This document shows, one piece after another, positions 1-8,002 of a stretch of DNA of 64,000 bases. Numbering within the stretch: the first letter of the stretch is position 1; every line of letters starts with the position of its first letter. The stretch is from Merismopedia glauca CCAP 1448/3. Lineage in GTDB: Bacteria; Cyanobacteriota; Cyanobacteriia; Cyanobacteriales; CCAP-1448. Under the pieces are notes generated by a model that was given only the letters and a program-made list of their open reading frames with translations, was not told where the DNA came from and ran no database searches. A program made the translations under genes and the position numbers. The stretch spans positions 21,078-85,077 of the forward strand of contig NZ_PVWJ01000001.1 in the NCBI RefSeq assembly GCF_003003775.1, written 5' to 3'.

Positions 1-1299
1 CCGCCAGAAATTGCGACTAGGTTGCGGATTGGTGGCGCAAAAGCGATTTTCACCCAAGATTGCACCCAAAGAGGTGGTAAATCGTTACCTCTATACTCCA
101 AGGTAATAGAAGCAAATGCACCCCAGGCGATCGTCCTGGCTCAGTCTGCTTTATCTATACCAGTTTTGCGCCCTGGAGATCTGATTTGGTCAGAATTTCT
201 GAGTTATGAGTTCGATTTTACGCCTGTACTAGCCCAGGGTTCAGATCGCCTTAATATTCTCTTCTCTTCGGGGACGACTGGGGAACCGAAAGCCATTCCC
301 TGGAATCAGACTACACCGATCAAATGCGCTGTAGACGGACATTTACATCAAGATATTCATCCTGGCGATGTCGTAGCTTGGCCCACTAATTTAGGCTGGA
401 TGATGGGACCTTGGTCAATTTACGCCAGTTTCATCAATCGAGCTACCCTCGCCTTATACGATGATTCTCCCACAACTAGAGCTTTTGGTGAATTTATTCA
501 AGCGGCTGGAGTCACCATGTTGGGGTTAGTCCCCAGTTTGGTGAGTGTTTGGAAAAGCAGCAATTGTATGCAAGGACTAGATTGGAGTCAAATTCGGGCG
601 TTCAGTTCTACTGGTGAATGTTCCAACCCTCAAGATATGCTCTATTTGATGTCTTTAGCGGGATATAAACCCATAATCGAATATTGTGGCGGAACGGAAA
701 TAGGAGGCGGATACATTACGGGAACGGTAATTCAACCTTGCATTCCAGCTACCTTTTCTACACCAACTTTGGGGCTAGATGTCATTATTTTAGATCCAGA
801 TGGGAATGCTAGCGATCGCGGGGAAGGATTTATGTCTCCTCCCTCCATTGGTTTATCTACGGAGTTATTAAATCAAGACCATCATCAAGTCTATTTTGCC
901 GATGCACCTCCATCTTTGCGCCGTCATGGAGATCGATTCCAGCGCCTAAGCAACGGCTATTGGCGCTCTTTAGGACGAATTGATGACACGATGAATTTGG
1001 GGGGCATCAAGGTCAGTGCAGCCGAAATTGAGGGAGTTTTGAATGGTGTTACAGGAGTATGTGAAACTGCGGCGATCGCTCTTTCACCCCCTACAGGTGG
1101 CCCCAGTCAACTAATTATTTATGCGGTGGTAGATTTAAGTAATCTGCCAGTTGCAGAACTCAAATCTTTATTCCAAACAGCCATTAAAACCCATCTCAAT
1201 CCCTTATTTAAAATTCATGAGGTTGTGGTGGTAGAAAGCTTACCCCGAACGGCTTCCCAGAAAATTATGCGGCGGCTTTTACGAGATCAAAGTCAGTAA
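1..1299 (+). CDS. AMP-dependent acyl-CoA synthetase/ligase, 5'-truncated by window edge
   Basis: The frame is open from base 1, so the N-terminus lies outside the window; about 432 residues are visible. It belongs to the ANL superfamily, which activates a carboxylate with ATP and transfers it to CoA. Counting from codon 22, the phosphate-binding motif SSGTTGEPK is at about residues 82-90, GGTEIGGGY forms the adenine pocket, and GYWRSLGRIDDTMNLGG is the hinge (A8) motif. The C-terminus holds PRTASQKIMRR, where most acetyl-CoA synthetases have PRTxSGKIMRR, so Gln replaces the Gly before the catalytic Lys. The opening residues (PPEIATRLRIGGAKAIFT) resemble the acetyl/acetoacetyl-CoA synthetase branch. 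The substrate cannot be fixed from sequence. A 241-base gap without a clear terminator separates it from the next gene. Confidence 0.85.
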   Translation, partial: PPEIATRLRIGGAKAIFTQDCTQRGGKSLPLYSKVIEANAPQAIVLAQSALSIPVLRPGDLIWSEFLSYEFDFTPVLAQGSDRLNILFSSGTTGEPKAIPWNQTTPIKCAVDGHLHQDIHPGDVVAWPTNLGWMMGPWSIYASFINRATLALYDDSPTTRAFGEFIQAAGVTMLGLVPSLVSVWKSSNCMQGLDWSQIRAFSSTGECSNPQDMLYLMSLAGYKPIIEYCGGTEIGGGYITGTVIQPCIPATFSTPTLGLDVIILDPDGNASDRGEGFMSPPSIGLSTELLNQDHHQVYFADAPPSLRRHGDRFQRLSNGYWRSLGRIDDTMNLGGIKVSAAEIEGVLNGVTGVCETAAIALSPPTGGPSQLIIYAVVDLSNLPVAELKSLFQTAIKTHLNPLFKIHEVVVVESLPRTASQKIMRRLLRDQSQ

Positions 1300-1540
1300 T
1301 AACTCATAAATGAGTAACTACAAGCACCTGTCTCATCAGTAATAACACGGTTGTAAAAATATCTAGTTTCCCAACAAATTCAGTGATTATACGGTTCTAA
1401 AATCAGCTTTTAAGCCTAAAAATAGAAGATAAGCTTCAATATCTTGAGTATCTATTTAAGCCAATCAATTATTTTGATACTTGTTGGCTATTTAGAGAAA
1501 TTTCTTCCACCAATGAAAGTTATTCACCAGGAAATTCTTC

Positions 1541-2275
1541 ATGAAACGTTTTCTCATTCCCGCATTAGCTGTTGGGGTGGTGCTTGCAACTACAAGCCAA
1601 TCCCAAGCAGCAAGCTTGACCCCACCAACACCACTAGTCCTTGATACTTTTGATACTGGTAATTTTAGACTGGATAAGTCCGCAGGAACAACAACCGGTA
1701 CATTTAGTACAACCCAAACGGGGTCTGGGATTTTAGGTACAGAGAGAAGAGTACAATTTACTATTTCAAATCACCCAGATAATCGTTCGGCGATCGTTGA
1801 GGTCAGAGACGGTGAATTTACCCTTGATACAGGTCCAAACGTACTGACTTCAGTCCTAATGACCTGGGATGGTATCGGTAATGGTAGTTTGAATAAAGAT
1901 TTAACTACAGGTGGTTTGGATGCTTTTAGAGTAGGAATCACTGATATTGACCAGGATGCTAATCTAAAATTTACCGTAACTGATACTTTAGGACGTAGCT
2001 CCTTCCTAACAAAGAATAACTTAGGATTCGGCGATTCTTTCTTCAACTTCGCTGATTTTGTGGCAGTTGGTACTAACCCCAGCGCTGACTTTACCAGTGT
2101 CAAGTCAGTCAAATTACAAGTTACATCACCTACAGCCATTGATATGCAACTGCAATTTTTGGAAGCAGCGAAGGTTCCACCAGCAACGGTTCCTGAACCT
2201 TTCACCATGCTAGGTTCTGTCGCCGCGCTTGGTTTTGGAGCCGCCTTTCGCCGCAAGTACCAAAAAAAGGCTTAA
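1541..2275 (+). CDS. PEP-CTERM sorting domain protein
   Basis: This is a secreted 244-residue protein. An N-terminal signal peptide (MKRFLIPALAVGVVLATTS, cleavage probably after SQAA) precedes a Ser/Thr/Gly-rich beta-type body. The C-terminus is a typical PEP-CTERM tripartite signal: VPEP, a hydrophobic stretch (FTMLGSVAALGFGAAF), and a basic tail RRKYQKKA. Proteins with this signal are handled by exosortase and are often linked to exopolysaccharide. No exosortase gene is in the window. The body resembles no enzyme I recognise. The start ATG was chosen because the signal peptide begins there; a purine-rich CAGGAAATT lies just upstream. A strong terminator follows. Confidence 0.85.
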   Translation: MKRFLIPALAVGVVLATTSQSQAASLTPPTPLVLDTFDTGNFRLDKSAGTTTGTFSTTQTGSGILGTERRVQFTISNHPDNRSAIVEVRDGEFTLDTGPNVLTSVLMTWDGIGNGSLNKDLTTGGLDAFRVGITDIDQDANLKFTVTDTLGRSSFLTKNNLGFGDSFFNFADFVAVGTNPSADFTSVKSVKLQVTSPTAIDMQLQFLEAAKVPPATVPEPFTMLGSVAALGFGAAFRRKYQKKA

Positions 2276-2294
2276 AAACAATGGAAAGATGAGG

Positions 2295-2342
2295 GCGATC
2301 GCTTTAAGTGTTGATAGAATAGTTGAAAGCGATCGCTTTTTT
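2295..2342 (+). terminator. Rho-independent terminator built from two HIP1 octamers
   Basis: GCGATCGCTTT (2295-2305) and AAAGCGATCGC (2326-2336) form a perfect 11-bp stem with a 20-nt loop, followed by TTTTTT (2337-2342). It sits 20 nt after the PEP-CTERM gene stop. Both arms contain the HIP1 octamer. Confidence 0.8.
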
Positions 2343-2361
2343 AGTGTTTATGTCAAAAGGT

Positions 2362-2925
2362 TCACCTTCTCATATAAAAATAACTGATTATATAAACTAA
2401 ATTAACCATAACAATTAAGCTTTTTCCCACATAAGAACTAACCCAAGGAAACACATAAAAACTAGCTACCAAAACTATTAATCGTTCAATTGGAGACACG
2501 ATATTTCCATAGTGCCTGGGGTTCCAATAAGAAATAGGACTAATAAATCTATAGTTACTAAAAGGGAAAAAGTGCCGATGTGCATCTTCGCTATGCACTG
2601 GGATATCTAATAAAGAATGCCAAACTAGACTTAAACAGATAATTTCTGCTAGCTTCCAACCTTGATAGCGAGCAATTCCCCAAGCAATTAAAGCTAGAGG
2701 AAATGAATGGAAAGTAGCAATTAGATCTTGCCACAAGGGTTGATAATAAGCTTCAGTCCAAATCGTTTTTTCTGGTAACTTAGAGATAAATTTACTGACA
2801 AAATAGAAAATAAAAATGGGGATATCGGGTAAGATAGCCCCAATTACAATTGCTAAATTAAACTGAGGTTTGTGTTGTTGCCCCAAGATAGCCAAATTGA
2901 GGATAGCGTGACTGGGCGTATTCAT
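2362..2925 (-). CDS. Multi-pass membrane protein, metal-dependent hydrolase-like
   Basis: A membrane protein of 187 residues from the ATG at 2925; a TTG three codons upstream is less likely. It begins MNTPSHAILN and continues through LPDIPIFIFYF and WHSLLDIPVHSEDAHRHFFP, an arrangement of His and Asp residues around transmembrane segments that recalls the YdjM/DUF457 membrane-bound metal-dependent hydrolase group. About four hydrophobic segments are visible. No substrate can be stated. Its 5' end overlaps or abuts the start of the divergent acyltransferase gene, so the two must share a very compact regulatory region. Confidence 0.6.
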   Translation of the reverse strand: MNTPSHAILNLAILGQQHKPQFNLAIVIGAILPDIPIFIFYFVSKFISKLPEKTIWTEAYYQPLWQDLIATFHSFPLALIAWGIARYQGWKLAEIICLSLVWHSLLDIPVHSEDAHRHFFPFSNYRFISPISYWNPRHYGNIVSPIERLIVLVASFYVFPWVSSYVGKSLIVMVNLVYIISYFYMRR

Positions 2926-3936
2926 AAATATCAATTCTCTTGGTTTGACTGGTTTTGTCTGTGGTATCCACCAGGTTGGCTAATTATATTTAATCGCCAT
3001 TGGCAACACTATTATGACGATCCAGATGGGTGGAAATGGTGGGAATATTGGCTATTTTTAATCCCTGGGGGGTTTTATCTGGCGCTACTGATGCGTTGGG
3101 TGCGTTTGGGTTTTCGTTCTCCCAAATCTCAAGATCGAAAATTCGATCCAGACTATCAACAAGCTTTTGTTAATGAAGTCATAGGGCAAATAGTTACCTC
3201 CTATTTTCAAGCAGAACTAGAATCAATCGAGAATTTACCAATAGATGGCTCTTTAATTGTGGCAATTAATCACGCAGGGATGTGTTTCCCTTGGGATTTT
3301 TTAGCTTTAGCATACTTATTAAATCAACATCAAGGTTGGCAAATTGAACCCCTGGCTCATTTAGCATTATTTAATCACCCTTGGATGTTATGGTGGTTTC
3401 CGCCAGATTGGGCAAATGTTTTGGGGGCAATTCCCGCTAATACTAGTAGCTTGGAAGTAGCTTTAAAAAATCAGAGAATTGTATTATATGCCCCAGAAGG
3501 AGTGCGAGGCCCAGGAAAAGGCTGGAATCAGCGCTATCAGTTACAAAAGTTCGATCCTAGCTTTATTCGTTTGAGTCAACGGTATCAAATTCCGATTTTG
3601 CCGATTATTTGCCTTGGTAGCGAAAATTTGCACCCTTTCGCGTTTAATATGCCCAAAGTGGCCCATAAACTCCAATTACCGGTTTTTCCTGTGTCTGGGT
3701 TGATGATTTGGTTTGGTTTGTTTCCTTCTATGGGGGTGTGGGCAGCAAAAACTCATTTACGATACTATATGGAACCAATACTTGATTTTAGTACCAAGAA
3801 ATTTCCCCTGAGTACTTCTCAAGCTTATCGACAAGCCCAGAAATTGCGATCGCATTTACAAGTTAAAATTGACAAAATTAAGGAAGAAGGAAGAGGGGGA
3901 CTAGGGAGACACGGGGACGCGGAGAATGATTTGTAG
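2908..3936 (+). CDS. Lysophospholipid acyltransferase-like (PlsC family) protein
   Basis: A glycerolipid acyltransferase-like protein, probably membrane-associated, with an N-terminal hydrophobic segment (WLFLIPGGFYLALLM). It has an NHAGMCFPWD block and a YAPEGVRGPGKGW block corresponding to motifs I and III of the PlsC family (NHxxxxD and FPEGTRS). The spacing in the first block is H-x7-D rather than the usual H-x4-D. The start is uncertain: no ATG lies near the N-terminus; GTG at 2908 is taken, GTG at 2872 is possible, and both overlap the divergent gene. The last 20 or so residues (KEEGRGGLGRHGDAEN) are encoded by a GGAAGAA/GGAAGAG heptamer repeat and its flank, so the natural C-terminus was probably shorter. 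Confidence 0.65.
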   Translation: MTGRIHKYQFSWFDWFCLWYPPGWLIIFNRHWQHYYDDPDGWKWWEYWLFLIPGGFYLALLMRWVRLGFRSPKSQDRKFDPDYQQAFVNEVIGQIVTSYFQAELESIENLPIDGSLIVAINHAGMCFPWDFLALAYLLNQHQGWQIEPLAHLALFNHPWMLWWFPPDWANVLGAIPANTSSLEVALKNQRIVLYAPEGVRGPGKGWNQRYQLQKFDPSFIRLSQRYQIPILPIICLGSENLHPFAFNMPKVAHKLQLPVFPVSGLMIWFGLFPSMGVWAAKTHLRYYMEPILDFSTKKFPLSTSQAYRQAQKLRSHLQVKIDKIKEEGRGGLGRHGDAENDL

Positions 3937-3962
3937 CGGGGTTAAATGAAATTGGGATAACC

Positions 3963-3998
3963 CAATCAACAATTAACAATTAACAATTAACAATTAAC
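3963..3998 (+). repeat. STRR heptamer repeat (CAATTAA type)
   Basis: Four to five copies of a CAATCAA/CAATTAA heptamer lie directly upstream of the glucokinase ATG. The family is shared with 11341-11373, 21224-21252, 46047-46094 and 56835-56882. Confidence 0.8.
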
Positions 3999-4006
3999 CA
4001 AAATAT

Positions 4007-5041
4007 ATGTTAATTCTGGCAGGCGATATCGGCGGTACTAAAACTATCCTCAGATTAGTCAAGACTTCAGAGTCAAGTTCTCAACTCGAAACATTGGCTG
4101 AAAAACAGTATCCCAGCCAAGAGTTTCCCGATCTAGTACCAATGGTGCGGCAGTTTTTACAAGGGGTAGATGTACTGACTCCAGATGTTGCTTGTTTTGG
4201 CATTGCTGGCCCTGTGGTGGATGATACAGCCCAGTTAACTAATTTAAACTGGTTTTTAGATGCACCTAGGTTACAGAGAGATTTAGGTATCTCTCAGGTG
4301 TCTTTAATTAATGACTTCGCTGCTGTTGGTTACGGAGTTTTGGGGTTAGAACCCACAGATATACACACACTGCAACCTGGAAAGCCAAAACCAGGTGCGC
4401 CTATAGCTGTAATTGGTGCTGGAACTGGATTAGGGCATTGTTTTTTGATTCCCCAAGGAGATAGCTATCAGGTTTTTAGTTCCGAAGGGGGACACGCAGA
4501 TTTTTCTCCCCGCAATCAGTGGGAATTTCAGCTATTAGAATATATTTTAGAAACTAAAGAGCTAGAAAGAGTTTCTATCGAGCGAGTCATATCTGGTCCT
4601 GGAATTAGTATTATTTATCAATTTTTCCGCGATTTACAGGTTAGTGATGAATCTCCAGAAATTGCTCAATTAGTCAGAAGTTGGGAAAAGCAAGCAGAAA
4701 CTCCAGAAATTGAGATTAATCCGGCGGGTGCAATTGCTCAAGCTGCAATAGAAAAACGCGATCGCCTCTGTGAAGAAACTATGCGTTTGTTTGTTCAAGC
4801 TTATGGTGCGGAAGTTGGTAATTTTGCTTTGAAATTATTACCTTATGGCGGAATGTATGTCGCTGGAGGGATAGCTCCTAAAAATCTTCCTTTGCTAAAA
4901 ACAGAGGGGTTTTTAGACGCTTTTGTGAATAAAGGACGAATGAAACCTTTATTAGACAGCATTCCCTTGCACATAGTACTTAATCCCAAGGTAGGATTAA
5001 TCGGAGCCGCAATTCACGGCTCCCGAATTAAACTAAGCTAA
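4007..5041 (+). CDS. glk: Glucokinase
   Basis: Phosphorylates glucose with ATP in the cytoplasm (EC 2.7.1.2). At 344 residues it has the expected length of the bacterial Glk family. The N-terminal phosphate-binding DIGGTKT begins at residue 7, followed by GIAGPVVDD, NLNW, LINDFAAVGYGV (with the catalytic Asp), GAGTGLGHCFL and SSEGGHADFSPR. The C-terminal VGLIGAAIHGSR completes the family pattern. The ATG at 4007 gives the complete N-terminal motif. A heptamer repeat immediately upstream leaves no clear Shine-Dalgarno. It could be expressed from its own promoter or with the acyltransferase upstream; the 70-base gap does not decide this. Confidence 0.93.
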   Translation: MLILAGDIGGTKTILRLVKTSESSSQLETLAEKQYPSQEFPDLVPMVRQFLQGVDVLTPDVACFGIAGPVVDDTAQLTNLNWFLDAPRLQRDLGISQVSLINDFAAVGYGVLGLEPTDIHTLQPGKPKPGAPIAVIGAGTGLGHCFLIPQGDSYQVFSSEGGHADFSPRNQWEFQLLEYILETKELERVSIERVISGPGISIIYQFFRDLQVSDESPEIAQLVRSWEKQAETPEIEINPAGAIAQAAIEKRDRLCEETMRLFVQAYGAEVGNFALKLLPYGGMYVAGGIAPKNLPLLKTEGFLDAFVNKGRMKPLLDSIPLHIVLNPKVGLIGAAIHGSRIKLS

Positions 5042-5076
5042 AAAACATCTAATCTGCATTATTTATAGCTCTTATG

Positions 5077-5098
5077 GGGCGGGCATCTTGCCTGCCCA
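5077..5098. repeat. Interspersed hairpin repeat (GGGCGGGCA ... TGCCTGCCC)
   Basis: A 9-bp stem with one G-T wobble and a 3-nt loop, between glk and the convergent permease gene. Its wording (GGGCATCTTGCCTGCCC) recurs in related form near 19570 (GCAAGATGCTTGCCC), so it looks like a dispersed palindromic repeat. It could also act as a weak bidirectional terminator. Confidence 0.55.
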
Positions 5099-5125
5099 AG
5101 TTCTGCAATTTAAATGTGGCACAGC

Positions 5126-6583
5126 TTACCCTAAATTAGCCTTACTTATGCTGCTAGCCAATAAGGCAGCTTTTTCTTCTGGCGCTTTGGCGACTATTTC
5201 ATGTCTACTAAAAGCCAAGAAGTAGAAAATAGATAATCCCATCACCACTGCAATTCCAATTAAACCAGGGCGATAACTTGGTTCTGAAAAGCAGGCGATA
5301 AAAGCAACTACAGCCAGAATTAAGCCCACAAATCCACCGAAAACTCCCAATGGACTGTGATAATTTTTTAGCAGTTCGGGACGGGTCATTTTTAACTTCA
5401 AGTAGCTCAGCATGACCAAAATATAGGAAATTACCGCTCCAAATACCGACATATTCAACAAGATTGAACCGACAGCCGCATCACTGAAGATTTTAATCAG
5501 TGCAGCACAAGCTAATCCCACTCCAGCCCCCAATAATAGCGCTCGATAGGGAGTATAAGTTTTACTAGTTACGGAAATCCAACGAGGAATATATCCAGCG
5601 CGAGACATAGCAAATAAAGAGCGGGCGTAGGCAAAAGTTATGCTATGGAAGGTAGAGATCACACCACAAAGAACGGCTATATTAATCAAATAACCAGTAT
5701 TGTAGTATATTTCTAAACCATAACCTAGAGGAATAGTTGACTTACTGACAGCCATAGCTCCCCCACCAACACCACTATTAAGGATGAGAACTAAGAAAGA
5801 TAAGATAATCAAAGTGAAAATCCCACTAATTAGACCTTGTGGTATGTTTTTAGCGGGATTTTCTGTTTCCTCAGCAGCTAATGGGACTTGCTCGATCGCT
5901 AGATAAAACCAAATAGCATAGGGGATAGCTCTAAATGCTCCTTCCCAGCCAAAAGGTAACCAATGAGTATTACCTGGAGTTGGTGGAATATTAAACAGTA
6001 GTTCCGTTTGAAATAATCCAGTCGTCAGCGCTGTCACAAAAAAGATGACTAACACTAAAATTGCTGATAGACATAAATACAAACTTAATTGAATCGTTTG
6101 TGACATTCCCCAAATGTTAATTGACACAAAGATGGCATAAGCTGCTATCCAGATTACCCAAGGTGGTACTTGAGGTAAAACCGGTTGCATATAGTCACTA
6201 ATACTAATAACTGTAGTTGCGACTGTCAGGACGTATTCAATAATCAAAGCCATCCCACAAATGAAAGCCCAAAAAGGACCAAATGCTTGGCGAGTGTAGG
6301 AATAAAAACCACCTGCATGGGGAAAACTCGCTGACATTTCGGAAATGCTATAGACTAGGCAAACGTACATGATTGCCATCAAAATAGTGGCAATACCTAA
6401 GCCTACTACTCCACCTTTATCTAAACCAAAATTCCAGCCAAAGAATTCTCCCCCAATAACTGCACCTACTCCTAAACTCCAGAGTAGCCAACCATTGGCA
6501 TTACCTTTCAGCTTTCGCTGTCTTAAGTAACTTTCGTGAACTTTTTCGTAAGAAACTAGTCCTAAATTATTTGCTCTTAACAT
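5126..6583 (-). CDS. APC-family amino acid/amine permease (ethanolamine permease-like)
   Basis: A 485-residue inner-membrane transporter with about 12 hydrophobic segments. The N-terminal run GNANGWLLWSLGVGAVIGGE followed by FFGWNFGL, then SISEMSASFPHAGGFYSYTR, is typical of the APC superfamily and looks closest to the ethanolamine permease branch. The cytoplasmic loop AAEETENPAKNIPQG is the conserved APC loop. It lies 125 bases downstream of the group II decarboxylase on the same strand, so the pair is probably one transcription unit. The context suggests import of the decarboxylase substrate, export of its amine product, or exchange. The substrate is inferred, not shown. Confidence 0.8.
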   Translation of the reverse strand: MLRANNLGLVSYEKVHESYLRQRKLKGNANGWLLWSLGVGAVIGGEFFGWNFGLDKGGVVGLGIATILMAIMYVCLVYSISEMSASFPHAGGFYSYTRQAFGPFWAFICGMALIIEYVLTVATTVISISDYMQPVLPQVPPWVIWIAAYAIFVSINIWGMSQTIQLSLYLCLSAILVLVIFFVTALTTGLFQTELLFNIPPTPGNTHWLPFGWEGAFRAIPYAIWFYLAIEQVPLAAEETENPAKNIPQGLISGIFTLIILSFLVLILNSGVGGGAMAVSKSTIPLGYGLEIYYNTGYLINIAVLCGVISTFHSITFAYARSLFAMSRAGYIPRWISVTSKTYTPYRALLLGAGVGLACAALIKIFSDAAVGSILLNMSVFGAVISYILVMLSYLKLKMTRPELLKNYHSPLGVFGGFVGLILAVVAFIACFSEPSYRPGLIGIAVVMGLSIFYFLAFSRHEIVAKAPEEKAALLASSISKANLG

Positions 6584-6708
6584 AATTAGCTATTGCCAAA
6601 ACTATACTATCGATCGCCAGTTGCTAAATAGACCTAAGCATCAAAATATTGATATCTCAACTACGTGGAGTAACTAAGTCTCCAGTTGCTGTTTAGAATT
6701 GGTATTAG

Positions 6709-7836
6709 TTATACAATTGTTCTTGCTGGTTTTAAAATCCCGATTTCTTCTAAAAACGTATCTAGTAGCATTTTTGTATGATTTTGCATCACAATAATAT
6801 GGGCAATATTGCCATAAGTAGCTAATTGCCATTTGGACTCGATCGCTTTTCCAGGACGATTGAAAACTACGGTAGTAGAAAAATCGTTTAATAAAGCCTT
6901 TTCGTCACTGTGTTTCAGGGAATTGTAGAGATGCTCAGCCCGTTGGCGACAAATATTAACCTCTTCCGAAAATAGGTGTTGCTTTCTTTCAATTGCATCC
7001 CAAAGTAAGACTGGAGTTATTCCATTTCTACTGCCCATAATGGTAGTATCAGTAGAACCAATGTATTCCACATCAAAGGATTGAACTTGAGATTTACGAG
7101 CAATAACCACTCCACAAGGAATTGGCGAACCGATAAATTTATGCCCGCTAATTGCTAAAGAACCAATGGGATAGCGCTCAAAATCTAAAGGCGTGGCTCC
7201 TTTCATGTAAGGAACAAACATTCCTGCTAAAGCTCCATCAACGTGGATGTGGAAGCGGTTAATTTTGAGATCTTCTAATATCTCTACTACTTTGCCTACA
7301 TCATCTACTGCACCTTTGACTGTACTACCAACATTTAAGTTAATAATTGCTGGAGGGTTTCTATTAGTAGCAAGGACTTGATGTAAGGCTGAATAATCAA
7401 TTTCGCCATTACTTTGAGAGCGAATTTGCACGAATGGTAAACGGAACATCCGAGAGGCTTTGACAACTGAATAATGAGAATCTTCAGAACCATACAAGAT
7501 TCCGTTAGGATAGAGTTCGCGGGCTAATAGCAAACCGTAAAGATTCCCTTCTGTTCCTCCGGCTGTAACGTAACCCCAAGAATCCTCTTGAGGTAAATTA
7601 TACAATCTGGAGAAAAATCCGATCACCTCCCGTTCAAAATCTTTAGAATTGATGCCATAATTACCTTCAACGAAAGGATCGCCGAGGTTAATAACTGCAT
7701 ACTGTAAAAGTTCAATTAGGTGTTGGTAGTTAAACTCTAAGTTAAAAGGATAACCAGTATGTACTTCTGATTTTTGTCTTAACCTTTCTAATAAAAGTTT
7801 AATAGAGAGTTTGGCAGATAAAGTAGACGTACTCAT
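6709..7836 (-). CDS. PLP-dependent group II decarboxylase (serine/histidine decarboxylase-like)
   Basis: 375 residues, the length of bacterial PLP-type histidine decarboxylases and of the core of plant serine decarboxylase. Family blocks are clear: HTGYPFNLEF, NLGDPFVEGNYGINS, GYVTAGGTEGNLYG, SEDSHYSVVKA, HVDGALAGMFVPY, and the Schiff-base lysine in SGHKFIGSP (near residue 234). The C-terminal IAHIIVMQNHT matches plant serine decarboxylase closely. The product would be ethanolamine (from serine) or histamine (from histidine). The ethanolamine-permease-like neighbour favours the former, but this is inference. The ATG at 7836 gives a normal N-terminus. Confidence 0.8.
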   Translation of the reverse strand: MSTSTLSAKLSIKLLLERLRQKSEVHTGYPFNLEFNYQHLIELLQYAVINLGDPFVEGNYGINSKDFEREVIGFFSRLYNLPQEDSWGYVTAGGTEGNLYGLLLARELYPNGILYGSEDSHYSVVKASRMFRLPFVQIRSQSNGEIDYSALHQVLATNRNPPAIINLNVGSTVKGAVDDVGKVVEILEDLKINRFHIHVDGALAGMFVPYMKGATPLDFERYPIGSLAISGHKFIGSPIPCGVVIARKSQVQSFDVEYIGSTDTTIMGSRNGITPVLLWDAIERKQHLFSEEVNICRQRAEHLYNSLKHSDEKALLNDFSTTVVFNRPGKAIESKWQLATYGNIAHIIVMQNHTKMLLDTFLEEIGILKPARTIV

Positions 7837-7964
7837 AAGCTATGGCTGAGAGCATTAAATGACTATATATTTAAGTGTGTAATATATTACCTAAACTCTC
7901 ATCCGTATAAATACAGAAATAGCTACCTGTCAATCTTGGGAGTAGGGAGGTTTTACTGAATTAA

Positions 7965-8001
7965 GGAAGAAGGGAAGAGGGAAGAAGGAAGAAGGAAGAG
8001 G
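7965..8001. repeat. STRR heptamer repeat (GGAAGAA/GGAAGAG type)
   Basis: About five heptamers, ending one base before the stop codon of the minus-strand sugar-binding protein gene. Same family as 3882-3895, 21074-21212 and 50874-50904. Confidence 0.85.
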
Positions 8002-8002
8002 T

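Noticed and set aside
1771..2256. 161-codon minus-strand frame
   Set aside because: Antisense shadow of the PEP-CTERM gene; no family and no ribosome site.
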